Source: Macrostomum hystrix (Eukaryota > Platyhelminthes > Macrostomidae). From it: a stretch of DNA of 64,000 nt. Under the pieces are notes generated by a model that was not told the DNA's origin, did not search any database, and was given only the letters and a program-made list of their open reading frames with translations. Shown piece by piece: positions 1-11,635 of this stretch. The stretch spans positions 1,984,001 through 2,048,000 of the forward strand of contig CATNEN010000033.1 in the NCBI GenBank assembly GCA_950097015.1, written 5' to 3'. Each line of letters begins with the position of its first letter. Position 1 is the stretch's first letter. Position numbers and translations under genes: made by a program.

Positions 1-758
1 AATTGAAAAGGCAAGAATCTCATAACTTTAGTCTCCATGTAAAACGGAACAAAAAGGGAGCCTCACAGTGATATCACCTGCACAATTCTCTCTCACTAGC
101 TGGCCTGAAGAATCAGCAACAAAAGTTTTAGTGTTGGAGCACAATGCAATAAATCTAGGATTGCCTAGACTTTCCAGCTCACCAGACTGGAATAAACATA
201 ATCCAACAATCATATGTACAAAAACATTCAAGACACAATAGTTTTGATGACTATAGTTGGTTGTAGTGTCTCAAACAAACTTTTCTTGTACAACACTTAA
301 GCATGCAGATAACGCCTATGCCATATCTATCCATAGTGTGGATCATGTAGTGCAGACAAGAATTTTCCTGTGTGTATTTTCAGAAGTGGCATGCAGTGGT
401 GTACAAATTGGTCAGTGGCCTGCATAATGCACACTACATAATTACACTGGCATGGCAATGTTGCCAATGCATTTATGCATGCAGCAAAAAACATATTCAA
501 CTTTTTTTTAAATCTATTGTATATTAACAGTATAAATAGAGAAACAAAAATTAACATTTGTCTCCACTTGATTTGTGTTGCCTATGGATGAGTTAGCTCT
601 ATGTAGCAATGTATGCAGTGCGCTGCACGTGGCCTACATCTTGAATGTGCATTGACTTCCAAGTTGCAGGTACTGCTTGACTGTTTTCACCTGCCTGTGA
701 CCAGTCACTTTACAGATATTGGCATTTGAGTAACCAACATCAGAAAACTCCTTGCAGA
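1..758. other. AT-rich non-coding stretch
   Basis: No splice-bounded open frame, RNA gene or clear repeat is visible. The short open frames have no recognisable composition or motif. It lies just left of the duplicated methyltransferase-like fragment. Confidence 0.5.
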
Positions 759-902
759 GCTATTGCTGCGGCTGCCTCATGGAATGGTTGGAGCAGCAAA
801 TCAAACATGTCGACACCGGTGACGCCCATCTGAAGTGGTCCCAGACCCTCTGACTTGGCCACCAGCTGGAACACGTCCATGGCGGCAAGAAGGTCGCTGC
901 TG
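759..902 (-). pseudogene. Truncated duplicate of methyltransferase-like exon
   Basis: About 130 bases match the segment at 11302-11441 almost base for base, on the same strand. Translated on the minus strand it gives the part just after the SAM-binding glycine loop (residues like SDLLAAMDVFQLVAKSEG, then GVDMFDLLLQPFHEAAAA) and stops at a TGA soon after. The similarity ends abruptly at about 902, inside the glycine loop, so this copy cannot encode a working domain. Unlike the 11.3-kb copy, it has CAA where that copy has TAG, so its short frame stays open across that point. I infer a dispersed partial duplication, perhaps carried by a mobile element, since a mariner relic follows directly. Confidence 0.6.
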
Positions 903-1142
903 TTAGCGGCCTGATTATGCGAACATCCGATGGGATTCCAATTGCTCTAACAGACATTTGACATTGTTCTAAAATAAGAAAATGCAATGAAATTTACAGA
1001 ATTTTATCATGTAGTCTAAAAATTTACTGCAACATGCTAACAAAATATGTGTTAAATTATATTCACCTCATTGAAATTGGAAGGAAATCCATGGAAGTAA
1101 AGACGAAAATTTTCAAAGTCGTTTCTGAAATATTTGTTTTTA

Positions 1143-2170
1143 TACGTAGGGTGTCCCAGAATTAGCGGGAAAAATCGATGCACAGGCAAACTGGTGCAAC
1201 ATAGTTTATTGAAACTTACGTCACTGATATATAAACATTCAGCAGTTCTAATGCTTTTTAAATCAAGTAAATATGTCAACTCATTAAAAAGTTTTAGCTA
1301 AAATTAGAACAAGGGGTAAGGGGTAGAGTTACACCAAGTCAAGGCCAGCGGAATCGGTCACGCAGCATCGCCATTGCTGACCTACTTCTTTGACTTAGCG
1401 GCAGGGAGCCTCCATGACAGACGCAGCGAGGAGGCGGCCGGTGCCGCCCATATCGCTAACCCCTGGCAGCATCGCCATCGCCGTCGACTGACGACTTTTC
1501 GACGAAGTCCCCCTTAGCTCGCAGCACTTAGTCCATCGCGTGAGAAGCGCATTGATGGCATCTGCATAAGCTCGACGCGGAATTTCGTGCAGCAGAACCC
1601 GCCTGAATTCACCTTCCAAGTTGTCGCGATGGTCAAAGATGCGCCCCCGCAGGTGCTTCTTTAACTGAGGGAAAATTGCGTAGTCGCAAGGAGCTAAGTC
1701 TGGTGAGTAGGGTGGGTGCGCAAGCAGATCAAAATTGAGTTCGTTGATACGATCAAGCGTTTTCTTGGCCGTGTGAGGTCGAGCGTTGTCGTGCAACAGG
1801 AGGTGAGGCTTCATCGCAGCCCTGCGCTTGTTGCGGATGTCTGATTTCATCTTAGTCAGCGTCTCCGTGTACCGGTCCGAGTTAACCGTGCTGTTAGGCC
1901 CAAGGAAGTCGATGGTCAGGGTTAGACCCAGAAGGGTCAGGTCAACCTTCTTGATCGAAGAAAAGGGTCAGCATGATCTTCTTGCAGTGCTGGTCTCGCT
2001 TCGCTTTCACAGGTGGATCTGAACCCTTCAACGCCCACACCTTGCTTTCTGCTTGGTCTCAGGGTCAAAGTGCGGTATCCAGGTTTCATTGCCGGTCACC
2101 AGATAGGGTGTATCTGGTATTCGCTCGTATTTTAAGCGAATTTTTTTGAAGTTCTGTAAATTCTGTAAAT
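1143..2170 (-). mobile_element. Mariner-family DNA transposon relic, 5' part missing
   Basis: The minus strand encodes the C-terminal half of a mariner transposase, and the low-coordinate end begins with TACGTAGGGTGTCCCAGAAT, which resembles a mariner terminal inverted repeat next to a TA dinucleotide. The matching outer end beyond 2170 is not visible, so the copy looks truncated in the N-terminal half of the gene. A fragment of another mariner copy with a similar end (TACGAGGGGTGTCCCAAAAG) lies at 13.2-13.43 kb. Confidence 0.85.
1395..2165 (-). pseudogene. Mariner transposase, frameshifted remnant
   Basis: The catalytic domain of a Tc1/mariner transposase (DDE/D family) is readable in pieces. 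Around 2110 the frame gives VTGNETWIPHFDPETKQ, where the family normally has an aspartate (GDE[ST]W), so the first catalytic Asp appears as Asn. A frameshift and stops follow near 2030 and 1940. From 1850 down to 1395 an open frame of 151 codons carries the second catalytic block (HDNARPHTA) and the third (HPPYSPDLAPCDY), spaced as in DD34D mariners. The N-terminal helix-turn-helix part is missing. The gene is clearly dead: at least two frame breaks, a lost catalytic residue and a missing N terminus. Confidence 0.9.
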
Positions 2171-2876
2171 TACCGAACTAGGCTACAACAAGCAAAAACA
2201 ATTACAGTTTAGCATATGATAGCTGCCTAAATTCCTGATGTACATAAATATATATCTCGGCTCCATTAGTAAAAAACACTAACCTGGCAGTTCAATCGCC
2301 CAACAGGCTACCTTCTGCCGCATTCATTTGAGCTGAAATTGGTAGGGATATTATACTCAAATCGCCAGAAGTATAATATCGCCAACTTAAATACTAACGT
2401 TAGTTTCCCTTTTGATTAGTCAAGATTAGTAAACATAGAAGCACAGCCGTTAATTGGCTGCGAACTTTTAATATCTGATTCAATATTGGGAACACTTTGA
2501 ACTGCAGACTTCACCTCTAAGTTGTTTAAAGTACTTATTGGTCTCAGTTGCTGCAAGCTGTTGAAACATGGCACAATGATTTCAACCGCTACAACATATT
2601 GAACAGAAACTACTTAAAAATAAATGAAAACGAAAAGTAATAAATTCCAGATCTACCTATCAATCAGACGAGCCAAGAGCTTTCACCTTCAAAGGCATTT
2701 TCCGGTAGATTATTTAACTCTTAGTCGTTATGATTATATTATTATATATTTTGCGGTGCCCTAAAGTAGTGGATACAAATAATAAGGATTCAAATAGTCC
2801 TGGTCAAACATGATATTTGTTGCATTATTAAACTTCATTAAATCAAATTAAAGTAAGTACATTTTACTTATTTCAG
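2171..2876. other. Non-coding stretch upstream of KDZ transposase
   Basis: AT-rich sequence without an open frame. It ends in a pyrimidine-rich TTATTTCAG directly before the ATG at 2877, a good 3' splice site. Either a short 5' exon lies in this stretch or the site is used for trans-splicing; I cannot tell which. Confidence 0.4.
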
Positions 2877-5369
2877 ATGTACCGTTTTAAAACCCTGAAG
2901 AAAACACGCAAGGTAACTTACGTTTCTGGCCTGCGTGGACGACCAAGATCAACAAAATACTCTGCCGGTAAAGACTGTTGGAATCAACATAGTGCTAAAT
3001 CTGCAGTTCAAAACACTTCTGGCACGTCCAGTTCTGTTTTTCAAGAAGCAGATTTCGACTTTGAAAGTTCGTCCGATTGCTTTATCGAGTGGGAAAATTA
3101 TGATTCATTTGTTGAAAATTGTTCACCGAGTTATCGGAAGTCATTTATTTTGAGCCAGTGCATACGCTGCCGAGAAAACCAAGGTATTTTTCGCTGTATA
3201 ACCTGTAACGTGGATCTATGTGCTGACTGCAAGGAAGTAACTCATGGAGATTTCGTTGCTCATAAATTTCTACTCTGGAATGTAAGCAAACCTACATATA
3301 TTTAGTGATCTTTAGCTCATAAGTGCACTTTTTTAAACGAAACAAGAAAAAAAGATCTCAACAGCAATTTTAGCGTCCAGGCAAAAGTTTTTACATGTGC
3401 AGCATGCGACACCTGTTGTGCTTTGCTGTCTCAGGGCTACTTCCCAGCAACGGCTTCATCAGATGGCGAATGTTTAACTTTTTTTTTCCTTTAGTTTCCT
3501 TTCACTTCTTGATTCAATGTGCATGGATGGACAGTTGCCTATGCATAGAGCAATTCACTCATTCTTTAAGGGCACAGTCGTGGGACAAGGTTGCTGGAGT
3601 CCAGACTTAGCGAAGAGTGTCTACCAACGTATTCAGCGGTACGGTGTACTTTTGCGCTTTCGCGAGTTGCAAAACCATAATTCATGTTGGCCAAAAACAT
3701 GCCTAAGTTGCCCAGAAAAAAACTCTAAACGCAAGACTGTTCTATGTGGGGATGGTCTCTTCGGTTGGCAGCAATTTGCAGCGTCGGGTGGAAAGCAGAA
3801 GGATTTACCAGGTGATGGTCGTATTTTGCCTGAACCTCTTATTTACGTAGATGGAAATTCTCAACAATGTTCTACTGTCCATCATCCTGAGCCTGACAGT
3901 TGTCCTAACTGGAGAGCTGGTAGTACAACTAAAGAGACCTCGAGAGGTGCCTCACGGAACAACGTCTATGGATTCTTTGGTCTGTTCTGCAGACACAATA
4001 GGCTTGAGACAGGGTGTGATATAAATACTCCAGGAGAGCGTCTTTGCTATCCAGAGGAATGCCTGCTTCATTATTTAAAAACGACGCCAGTGTCAAAGCA
4101 TCTACTGTTTATTTATGACGTTGGTGAGTAATCCGATTTAACATGCGTACAGTTTAAATCATATCATTATAATTCATACTTCGTGCAAAATATTTTTAAC
4201 AGTTTTCCAAAAAATATTGAAAGTGGCATAAAAAGTTTTCTTGCTCGAATATACTCGAAATCGTTTCAATTTCAGGTTGTCGTGTCTCCAATCGGGTCAA
4301 GTCTATCGTTGCACAGTCCGGGGCTGATGTCCATAGCAGCATGTGTGCTGTTAATGCGTTTCACGTCCTTGGACATAAAACTAGCTGTCAGCTGAATCTA
4401 TCCGTACGCGTTACTCCGGGAGCTGGCTTGTGTGACGGTGAGCATTCTGAACGAGCCTGGGCTGCCTTAAGACCGTATGGAAAGTTTTTTAAGTACATGC
4501 GGAATGATCGGAGGACAATGTCCATATCCCATATTTTACACAATTTCAATGCTCAACAACTTTTAAATGCACATGTGTGGTTTGCGCAAAGGTTGAAATT
4601 GATTACAACTACCTCTACAGCAATAAAAAACGAAATTCAAGCTCTAATGCATGAAATGGCTGTCTTAAAAAATTCTGGTTGTATTGACACTCGCTTTGAC
4701 GTATCGGATGAGCAGATTCTGGTCTTAGGCCAGCAATGGCATATGGAATCAATTTCGGGTCACGCCTCTCTTGAAGAAGATACGCTGGGCTCTTTAAGGT
4801 CAGTTGCCACTCAAAGAATATATTGGCTTAGAGAACTTGGTACTTCCACAGGTCAAAGTCGAACAAAAAGTTGTGCTCGTAGAGTTTTTAGTCTAACTTC
4901 GGAAATGCAGAAACTCTATTCCAAATTGCCACAAAACGATAGACCAACTTTTACAGAACTTCAAAACCCTCAGCATAGCTTCTATTCCGGAATTGCTAAA
5001 AACGATTTTACAGGAAGCTTTCGTAGACGCGCCATTGACGTAAGTCATAAAAAAGAGAGGCTTGATGAGGAAAAAAACTTTCTTTTTGATGAATGGCGTG
5101 ATATTCAGAAGCGTATTCAAGAGCATTGTATAACTTTAGAAGGTCAACCAGGTCTACCGGCACACTTTCACCGACTGTTTCAGATTATTTACCGGCAAAT
5201 TGAAAGTGTCCCTATAGCAATGCTCTCAGTCAACCAAGACTCAATCCAAAGTTTAACTCCCACGGTTGACAGTTTAGACAAAAATGATTCTAACGAACGA
5301 CTGGACGATCTAGATAACTCATTCAATTCAGCATCAGATGATTCTGATGATGACGAGACCGCGTGTTAA
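2877..5369 (+). CDS. KDZ-superfamily transposase (three exons)
   Basis: Exons 2877-3281, 3535-4123 and 4276-5369 join with matching phases (0, then 1) to 695 codons plus stop. Exon 1 ends in a cysteine-rich zinc-binding module (CIRCRENQGIFRCITCNVD and more Cys/His), the CxC-type domain found at the N terminus of KDZ transposases. Exon 2 carries YVDGN and FGLFCRHNRLETGCDI and ends at FIYDVG. Exon 3 continues with CRVSN, then NAFHVLGHKTSCQ and the hallmark LCDGEHSERAW, followed by a helical C-terminal region and an acidic Asp/Ser-rich tail. The frame has no stop or shift, so the protein could still be active. KDZ transposases cut and paste their element through an RNase H-like fold. Which residues form its DDE triad I cannot assign without an alignment. 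Confidence 0.87.
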
Positions 5370-5465
5370 ATATATATTAGCAGCTAAGTGCATCAAACCA
5401 AAAAGTCTCATAATATTTAAGTCAAAATGCAACACTTTACTATTAAGTATCTGCTATCTGACACA

Positions 5466-5935
5466 AAAAAATGCTGGGACTGTCAATGTGCATTCATTGC
5501 TTTGACATTTTTCCCTCTGCAAAAAACTAATGCTGGGATTGTCAATGGGCATTCATTGCTTTGACATTTTTCCCTCTGCATAAAACTAATGCTGGGATTG
5601 TCAATGGGCATTCATTGCTTTGACATTTTTCCCTCTGCATAAAACTAATGCTGGGATTGTCAATGTGCATTCATTGCTTTGACATTTTTCCCTCTGCATA
5701 AAACTAATGCTGGGATTGTCAATGTGCATTCATTGCTTTGACATTTTTCCCTCTGCATAAAACTAATGCTGGGATTGTCAATGTGCATTCATTGCTTTGA
5801 CATTTTTCCCTCTGCATAAAACTAATGCTGGGATTGTCAATGTGCATTCATTGCTTTGACATTTTTCCCTCTGCATAAAACTAATGCTGGGATTGTCAAT
5901 GTGCATTCATTGCTTTGACATTTTCCCTCTGCATT
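5466..5935. repeat. 59-bp tandem repeat, KDZ subterminal array (8 copies)
   Basis: The unit contains AATGCTGGGATTGTCAATG and CATTGCTTTGACATTTTTCC. Copies are nearly identical except for single substitutions and a few indels. The inverted partner lies at 15180-15485. In elements of this kind such arrays are thought to be transposase binding sites; that role is inferred here. Confidence 0.93.
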
Positions 5936-6034
5936 TGTCAGATAAATTTTTCTTTCACGAACGTGACGCGCCTCATCGTGGCGTGAAAGTGAACAGTGCG
6001 CGTTTCAATCTTTTGCACTGGCCAAGACGTCACT
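5935..6034. repeat. KDZ right terminal inverted repeat
   Basis: About 95 bases from TTTGTCAGATAAATTTTTC to CCAAGACGTCAC match the reverse complement of 15099-15190 with few differences. Similarity ends at GTCAC on both sides, so the outer boundary is near 6034. The inner part holds a small palindrome-like GTGACGCGCC...GGCGTGAAAG. Confidence 0.82.
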
Positions 6035-6462
6035 ACTAGTTAGTCTAGGTGTTTTACAACCTTCTGTACTGAATATCCACGAACCAATCACTTCATATAT
6101 TTTATTCTATCTATTCACATTCTTTATACCCAGAAATTTGCTGTTATAGTAGACTCCCTCTCACAAAGTTGACCTAATTTGTCTTGTTTCCGGTACGTAA
6201 ATCAAGAAATCAAAGCAATGAACGCTACTTTTAGTTTAAGATTTAGTATCATTTGCGATTCAGCTCTCAATCTGCGTGTTCTCAATATAATTTCCTGCTT
6301 TCATTCATTTTTTCCCTATGTTCCGTGGTGCACAACTGCTGGACTGGAGAACAATCGCACTCGGCACCAAAAGATGTAGTGGCACTTTTAGGCTTAAATA
6401 CAGGTAAAAGATGCTTTTAATTACTTAAATTTGTGACTTATTTATTGAATTTTATATTCTAG

Positions 6463-6635
6463 TTCAATTCCCACCCTGCCAGGAAATGCGAACTGGACTC
6501 GACAGTTTAGATTATTCGGAGGCAGCCTTGCAAAAACAGTGGCGAAGCCTGTCTGTCACGAGCAGAAACCGTAGCCGGCCGTCAGTGTCGGCCACCTTCG
6601 CGATGCGCGGTTTCTCAATGTACGACGGAAGATAA
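6463..6635 (+). CDS. Candidate terminal exon, unknown protein
   Basis: After a plausible acceptor (TTTATATTCTAG) one frame stays open for 57 codons to a TAA. It encodes a hydrophilic, Ser/Arg-rich tail (for example LDSLDYSEAALQKQWRS and TFAMRGFSMYDGR). A second frame is also open for 36 codons and would match the phase of a possible upstream exon ending at about 6404 (ACAG/GTAAAA), so the frame is not certain. No family recognised. An AATAAA lies near 6899. Confidence 0.3.
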
Positions 6636-6639
6636 TTGC

Positions 6640-7435
6640 ATATTATGCACTGTCTGCAGCTACCCATCTAGCCGACTAGCGGGCCTGCCATCCCACCAAT
6701 GCAGCGCTGGAATACTGAGTACTGGTTGCTAACTGCAAAGATACATGCTTCTCACCTTAATTTGATATTATTTTGCGCATTCTCAAGTCCGTGTACTCTG
6801 TACTTACCCCCTGTTGAGCAGTTATTGCAATATGCACATTTTTCTTATTTACGAGTAGCTAGTAAATATACAAATTGTACTTCGTCTTACTGCTTGCTAA
6901 TAAATAAGTAGCTTACGAAATGCGCCCGATACCATCCCGTATAAAGCCAGTCTTAAATGGCGCATATTTTGTTACACCTACTGTGAGAAGCCTACTATGA
7001 AAGTGGTTGATAGTATATAACGACGTGTTATTCTTTGGAAATTATATGCTTAACATATCGCCATTCCAGCATTAAAATAATTTTGTGTACAATTTGTTAC
7101 TTAATAAAAAATTAATCAATTTTCGATATGTACAGCAAGCAAACCGATGCCTTAAGTACCCAAGTTCAGCCGACTGTACTTTTGAAAAAACAAGAAAGTG
7201 TTTCGTGTTTAAGATTTTAACAGTAACGGCATTGAGGTCGATTGCTGGTAATGTACTGTACGTATCGAGTACAATCGTAACAAGTAGCTCTACATGTACC
7301 TCAATCTCAGCAAAAATTAGATTAATTGGATGTCAGTATAGAAGTGGATTTCTCATCTCAATCTGATACGAATTTAACGCCAAAAGCCCCATTGTCAGAA
7401 CTCTGTTTCCTGAAGTGCAAGTGTAAATTAATTGT
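6640..7435. other. Non-coding stretch before the 82-bp satellite
   Basis: AT-rich, with no splice-bounded open frame or repeat that I can see. It contains the AATAAA at about 6899, possibly the poly(A) signal of the candidate exon at 6463. Confidence 0.35.
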
Positions 7436-7439
7436 CATG

Positions 7440-10125
7440 ATAGTCGAATTTAAGCAGTATGTATTCAACTCAGTGTAACCACTGATGAATCCGTCAATGT
7501 ACCCCCACTTCAACAGTTCAGATAGTCAACTATAAGCCGTATATATTCAACTCAGTGTAACCACTGATGAATCCGTAAATGTACCCCCACTTCAACAGTT
7601 CAGATAGTCAACTATAAGCAGTATATATTCAACTCAGTGTAACCACTGATGAATCCGTAAATGTACCCTCACTTCAACAGTTCAGATAGTCAACTATAAG
7701 CAGTATATATTCAACTCAGTGTAACCACTGATGAATCCGTAAATGTACCCCCTCAACAGTTCAGATAGTCAACTATAAGCAGTATATATTCAACTCAGTG
7801 TAACCACTGATGAATCCGTAAATGTACCCTCACTTCAACAGTTCAGATAGTCAACTATAAGCAGTATATATTCAACTCAGTGTAACCACTGATGAATCCG
7901 TAAATGTACCCCCTCAACAGTTCAGATAGTCAACTATAAGCAGTATATATTCAACTCAGTGTAACCACTGATGAATCCGTAAATGTACCCCCACTTCAAC
8001 AGTTCAGATAGTCAACTATAAGCCGTATATATTCAACTCAGTGTAACCACTGATGAATCCGTAAATGTACCCCCACTTCAACAGTTCAGATAGTCAACTA
8101 TAAGCCGTATATATTCAACTCAGTGTAACCACTGATGAATCCGTAAATGTACCCTCACTTCAACAGTTCAGATAGTCAACTATAAGCAGTATATATTCAA
8201 CTCAGTGTAACCACTGATGAATCCGTAAATGTACCCGGCCACTTCAACAGTTCAGATAGTCAACTATAAGCCGTATATATTTAACTCAGTGTAACCACTG
8301 ATGAATCCGTAAATGTACCCCCACTTCAACAGTTCAGATAGTCAACTATAAGCCGTATATATTCAACTCAGTGTAACCACTGATGAATCCGTAAATGTAC
8401 CCCCACTTCAACAGTTCAGATAGTCAACTATAAGCCGTATATATTCAACTCAGTGTAACCACTGATGAATCCGTAAATGTACCCCCTCAACAGTTCAGAT
8501 AGTCAACTATAAGCCGTATATATTCAACTCAGTGTAACCACTGATGAATCCGTAAATGTACCCCCACTTCAACAGTTCAGATAGTCAACTATAAGCAGTA
8601 TATATTCAACTCAGTGTAACCACTGATGAATCCGTAAATGTACCCCCACTTCAACAGTTCAGATAGTCAACTATAAGCCGTATATATTCAACTCAGTGTA
8701 ACCACTGATGAATCCGTAAATGTACCCCCACTTCAACAGTTCAGATAGTCAACTATAAGCAGTATATATTCAACTCAGTGTAACCACTGATGAATCCGTC
8801 AATGTACCCCCACTTCAACAGTTCAGATAGTCAGCTATAAGCAGTATATATTCAACTCAGTGTAACCACTGATGAATCCGTAAATGTACCCCCACTTCAA
8901 CAGTTCAGATAGTCAACTATAAGCCGTATATATTCAACTCAGTGTAACCACTGATGAATCCGTAAATGTACCCCCACTTCAACAGTTCAGATAGTCAACT
9001 ATAAGCAGTATATATTCAACTCAGTGTAACCACTGATGAATCCGTAAATGTACCCCCACTTCAACAGTTCAGATAGTCAACTATAAGCCGTATATATTCA
9101 ACTCAGTGTAACCACTGATGAATCCGTAAATGTACCCCCACTTCAACAGTTCAGATAGTCAACTATAAGCCGTATATATTCAACTCAGTGTAACCACTGA
9201 TGAATCCGTAAATGTACCCCCACTTCAACAGTTCAGATAGTCAACTATAAGCAGTATATATTCAACTCAGTGTAACCACTGATGAATCCGTAAATGTACC
9301 CGGCCACTTCAACAGTTCAGATAGTCAACTATAAGCCGTATATATTCAACTCAGTGTAACCACTGATGAATCCGTAAATGTACCCCCACTTCAACAGTTC
9401 AGATAGTCAACTATAAGCAGTATATATTCAACTCAGTGTAACCACTGATGAATCCGTCAATGTACCCCCACTTCAACAGTTCAGATAGTCAACTATAAGC
9501 AGTATATATTCAACTCAGTGTAACCACTGATGAATCCGTAAATGTACCCCCACTTCAACAGTTCAGATAGTCAACTATAAGCCGTATATATTCAACTCAG
9601 TGTAACCACTGATGAATCCGTAAATGTACCCCCACTTCAACAGTTCAGATAGTCAACTATAAGCCGTATATATTCAACTCAGTGTAACCACTGATGAATC
9701 CGTAAATGTACCCCCACTTCAACAGTTCAGATAGTCAACTATAAGCCGTATATATTCAACTCAGTGTAACCACTGATGAATCCGTAAATGTACCCCCTCA
9801 ACAGTTCAGATAGTCAACTATAAGCCGTATATATTCAACTCAGTGTAACCACTGATGAATCCGTAAATGTACCCGGCCACTTCAACAGTTCAGATAGTCA
9901 ACTATAAGCCGTATATATTCAACTCAGTGTAACCACTGATGAATCCGTAAATGTACCCCCACTTCAACAGTTCAGATAGTCAACTATAAGCCGTATATAT
10001 TCAACTCAGTGTAACCACTGATGAATCCGTAAATGTACCCCCACTTCAACAGTTCAGATAGTCAACTATAAGCAGTATATATTCAACTCAGTGTAACCAC
10101 TGATGAATCCGTAAATGTACCCCCT
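7440..10125. repeat. 82-bp satellite array (roughly 33 copies)
   Basis: Unit landmarks are AACAGTTCAGATAGTCAACT, GTATATATTCAACTCAGTG and ACCACTGATGAATCCGTAAA. Main variants: AGCAGTATA versus AGCCGTATA, and a run after GTACCC that is CCACTT, TCACTT, GGCCACTT or CC only. These variants recur in blocks, which suggests amplification by multi-unit duplications. No gene spans it that I can detect. Confidence 0.95.
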
Positions 10126-10620
10126 AAGTTTGTAGAACAGGTGCACATCTGGAATCGCGCATGCCGTTATTGGATAGCCCCTGATGTGCCGTCAAAAATT
10201 CAGCATCCGAAACTAAAAAAAATAACGATATTCGCACTTCAAAAAACTAACTTTTAGCTTTTGATGAATAAAAGTGCTAATTTTCTAAAACGCATAACAA
10301 AAATTAAGAGATTTTAAATCTAAGGCCCTATTTGGCTATCACCGGGGTCGGTATGTTGTACACTTGCTTCCGTTAGAAGCTCATAGCGGATGAAAGTTAC
10401 GGGATAGATGAAGTTGAGGGTAGAAGCTTGCCCACTGAGCTCAGGCAGAATGCCGAATAAAATAAAGAACGCTGATAATAGAAAGGCCAAAAGTATTAAA
10501 ATTGGTGAGCGTAATGTCTTTTGCTCGCCTCAGATTTGAACTCAAGTGACTCTGGGTTTTCGCTCATGCAAGTAATAGCTGGTTTACTAATAACGCAGAC
10601 TCAAACCACACAAGGGATGA
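10126..10620. other. Non-coding stretch after the 82-bp satellite
   Basis: No open frame of note. A tRNA-like B-box (GAGTTCAAATCTGAGG, read on the minus strand near 10530) hints at an old SINE fragment, but the A-box is not clear. Confidence 0.3.
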
Positions 10621-10624
10621 TTCA

Positions 10625-10790
10625 CACGAAGGAATAAACGACTCAATGAACTTAATAAACAGGTTAGAGCCTAATAAACAAATAAACACAGAGGATAAGC
10701 GAGGCTGCTTACTAATAGAATTGATAAGGTGATGCTGCTTACTCATAAAATTGATAAGGGTTTCAAACAATTTTCCTAAGATCTGCGTCT
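10625..10790. repeat. Short cluster of 30-bp satellite monomers with flank, duplicated at 11.9 kb
   Basis: Contains CACAGAGGATAAGCGAGGCT, two to three 30-bp monomers ending in AATTGATAAGG, and the flank GTTTCAAACAATTTTCCTAA. The same order recurs at 11895-12065. The monomers are diverged reverse complements of the array at 14569-15098. Confidence 0.75.
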
Positions 10791-10794
10791 AGCA

Positions 10795-11300
10795 CCAGCA
10801 GCAGATAATCAACAACAGCGTTAATAGCAAAAATGACAACACAAATTATTGCACTTTTAGCAGCTGCGGCAGCCAGTCGGTGACGAAACTTGTCTTAGAG
10901 CCGCACCTCGGCATAGCTCAGCAGGATAAGGTCGTAGCAACATCCGTAGTCCCACGTAGTCTCCGTAGTCTGCTAGTTAGTAATAAAAAATTGAAAATTA
11001 TGAAAAATATATTTAAGTTTTTTTAAAATAACTAAAATTAATAAATAATAAATAAATAGAGCAGAGAAGTAAAATCAGGGACATTCCATCGTGGGCCAAT
11101 TCCTTATATACTTATTTATAACAAACATATTTATAACGAACGTTTCAATAATATATAAAATACAAACTACAAACCAAGATTAAATTAAGTTAACGGATGC
11201 GTACCTGACATGACTTATAGACTTTTCTTTGGGTTTTAGTTGTCCCTGGCTGTGGCCCAGGTGAAACTGCTCCGGGAAGCTGCTGATTAGCCCCTGCAGA
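10795..11300. other. Non-coding stretch
   Basis: AT-rich DNA with no exon-like frame. A short repeat of GTAGT/CGTAGTC words occurs near 10950-10975. Confidence 0.35.
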
Positions 11301-11625
11301 GCTAACGCTGCGGCTGCCTCATGGAATGGCTAGAGCAGCCAATCAAACATGTCGACACCGGTGACGCCCATCTGAAGTGGTCCCAGACCCTCTGACTTGG
11401 CCACCAGCTGGAACACGTCCATGGCGGCAAGAAGGTCGCTGCCTGGGCCGCAGCCGAGTGACAGGACCTCATAGCTGGTGCTGCTGGTGTTTGAGCCCAT
11501 GATGGCGTCATAGAGCTCAGCTTGAATCAGCTGGCGAATGGACAACCGCTTCTTCGGGAGCTCGCACACTGTGTATGCGGCCCTAAATTCACTAGATTGG
11601 TAGAACCCTAAGTTTCCTTTGTCGC
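11240..11625 (-). pseudogene. SAM-dependent methyltransferase-like exon with in-frame TAG
   Basis: After a good acceptor (TTTTCCAGTCAGTCAG) the frame starts in phase 1 and encodes about 98 residues. They include KKRLSIRQLIQAELYDAIMG, then a class I methyltransferase glycine loop (EVLSLGCGPGSDLLAAMDVF) that would bind S-adenosylmethionine, then GVTGVDMFDWLL and a TAG. Beyond the TAG the same frame stays open and protein-like (PFHEAAAALALQGLISSFPE). At the same position the shorter copy at 759-902 has CAA instead of TAG, so the stop is probably a nonsense mutation in what was longer coding sequence. No other exon of the gene is recognisable nearby. The substrate is unknown. It may be a broken duplicate or an exon captured by a transposon. 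Confidence 0.6.
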
Positions 11626-11635
11626 CTGACTGACT

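Larger units (their letters stand above)
2877..6034 (+). mobile_element. KDZ (Kyakuja-Dileera-Zisupton) DNA transposon, right half
   Basis: The right part of a large DNA transposon: a transposase gene, then about eight tandem 59-bp subterminal repeats (5466-5935), then a unique terminal segment of about 100 bp (5935-6034). The terminal segment and the repeat monomers recur in inverted orientation at 15099-15485, which marks them as the terminal inverted repeats of the family. Subterminal repeats beside long inverted ends are known in Zisupton-type elements. No matching left end is present upstream of 2877, so this copy is incomplete in the window or truncated. Confidence 0.8.

Noticed and set aside
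6179-6379. 66-codon open frame on the plus strand
   Set aside because: No motif, no splice context for this frame, average length for AT-rich random sequence.
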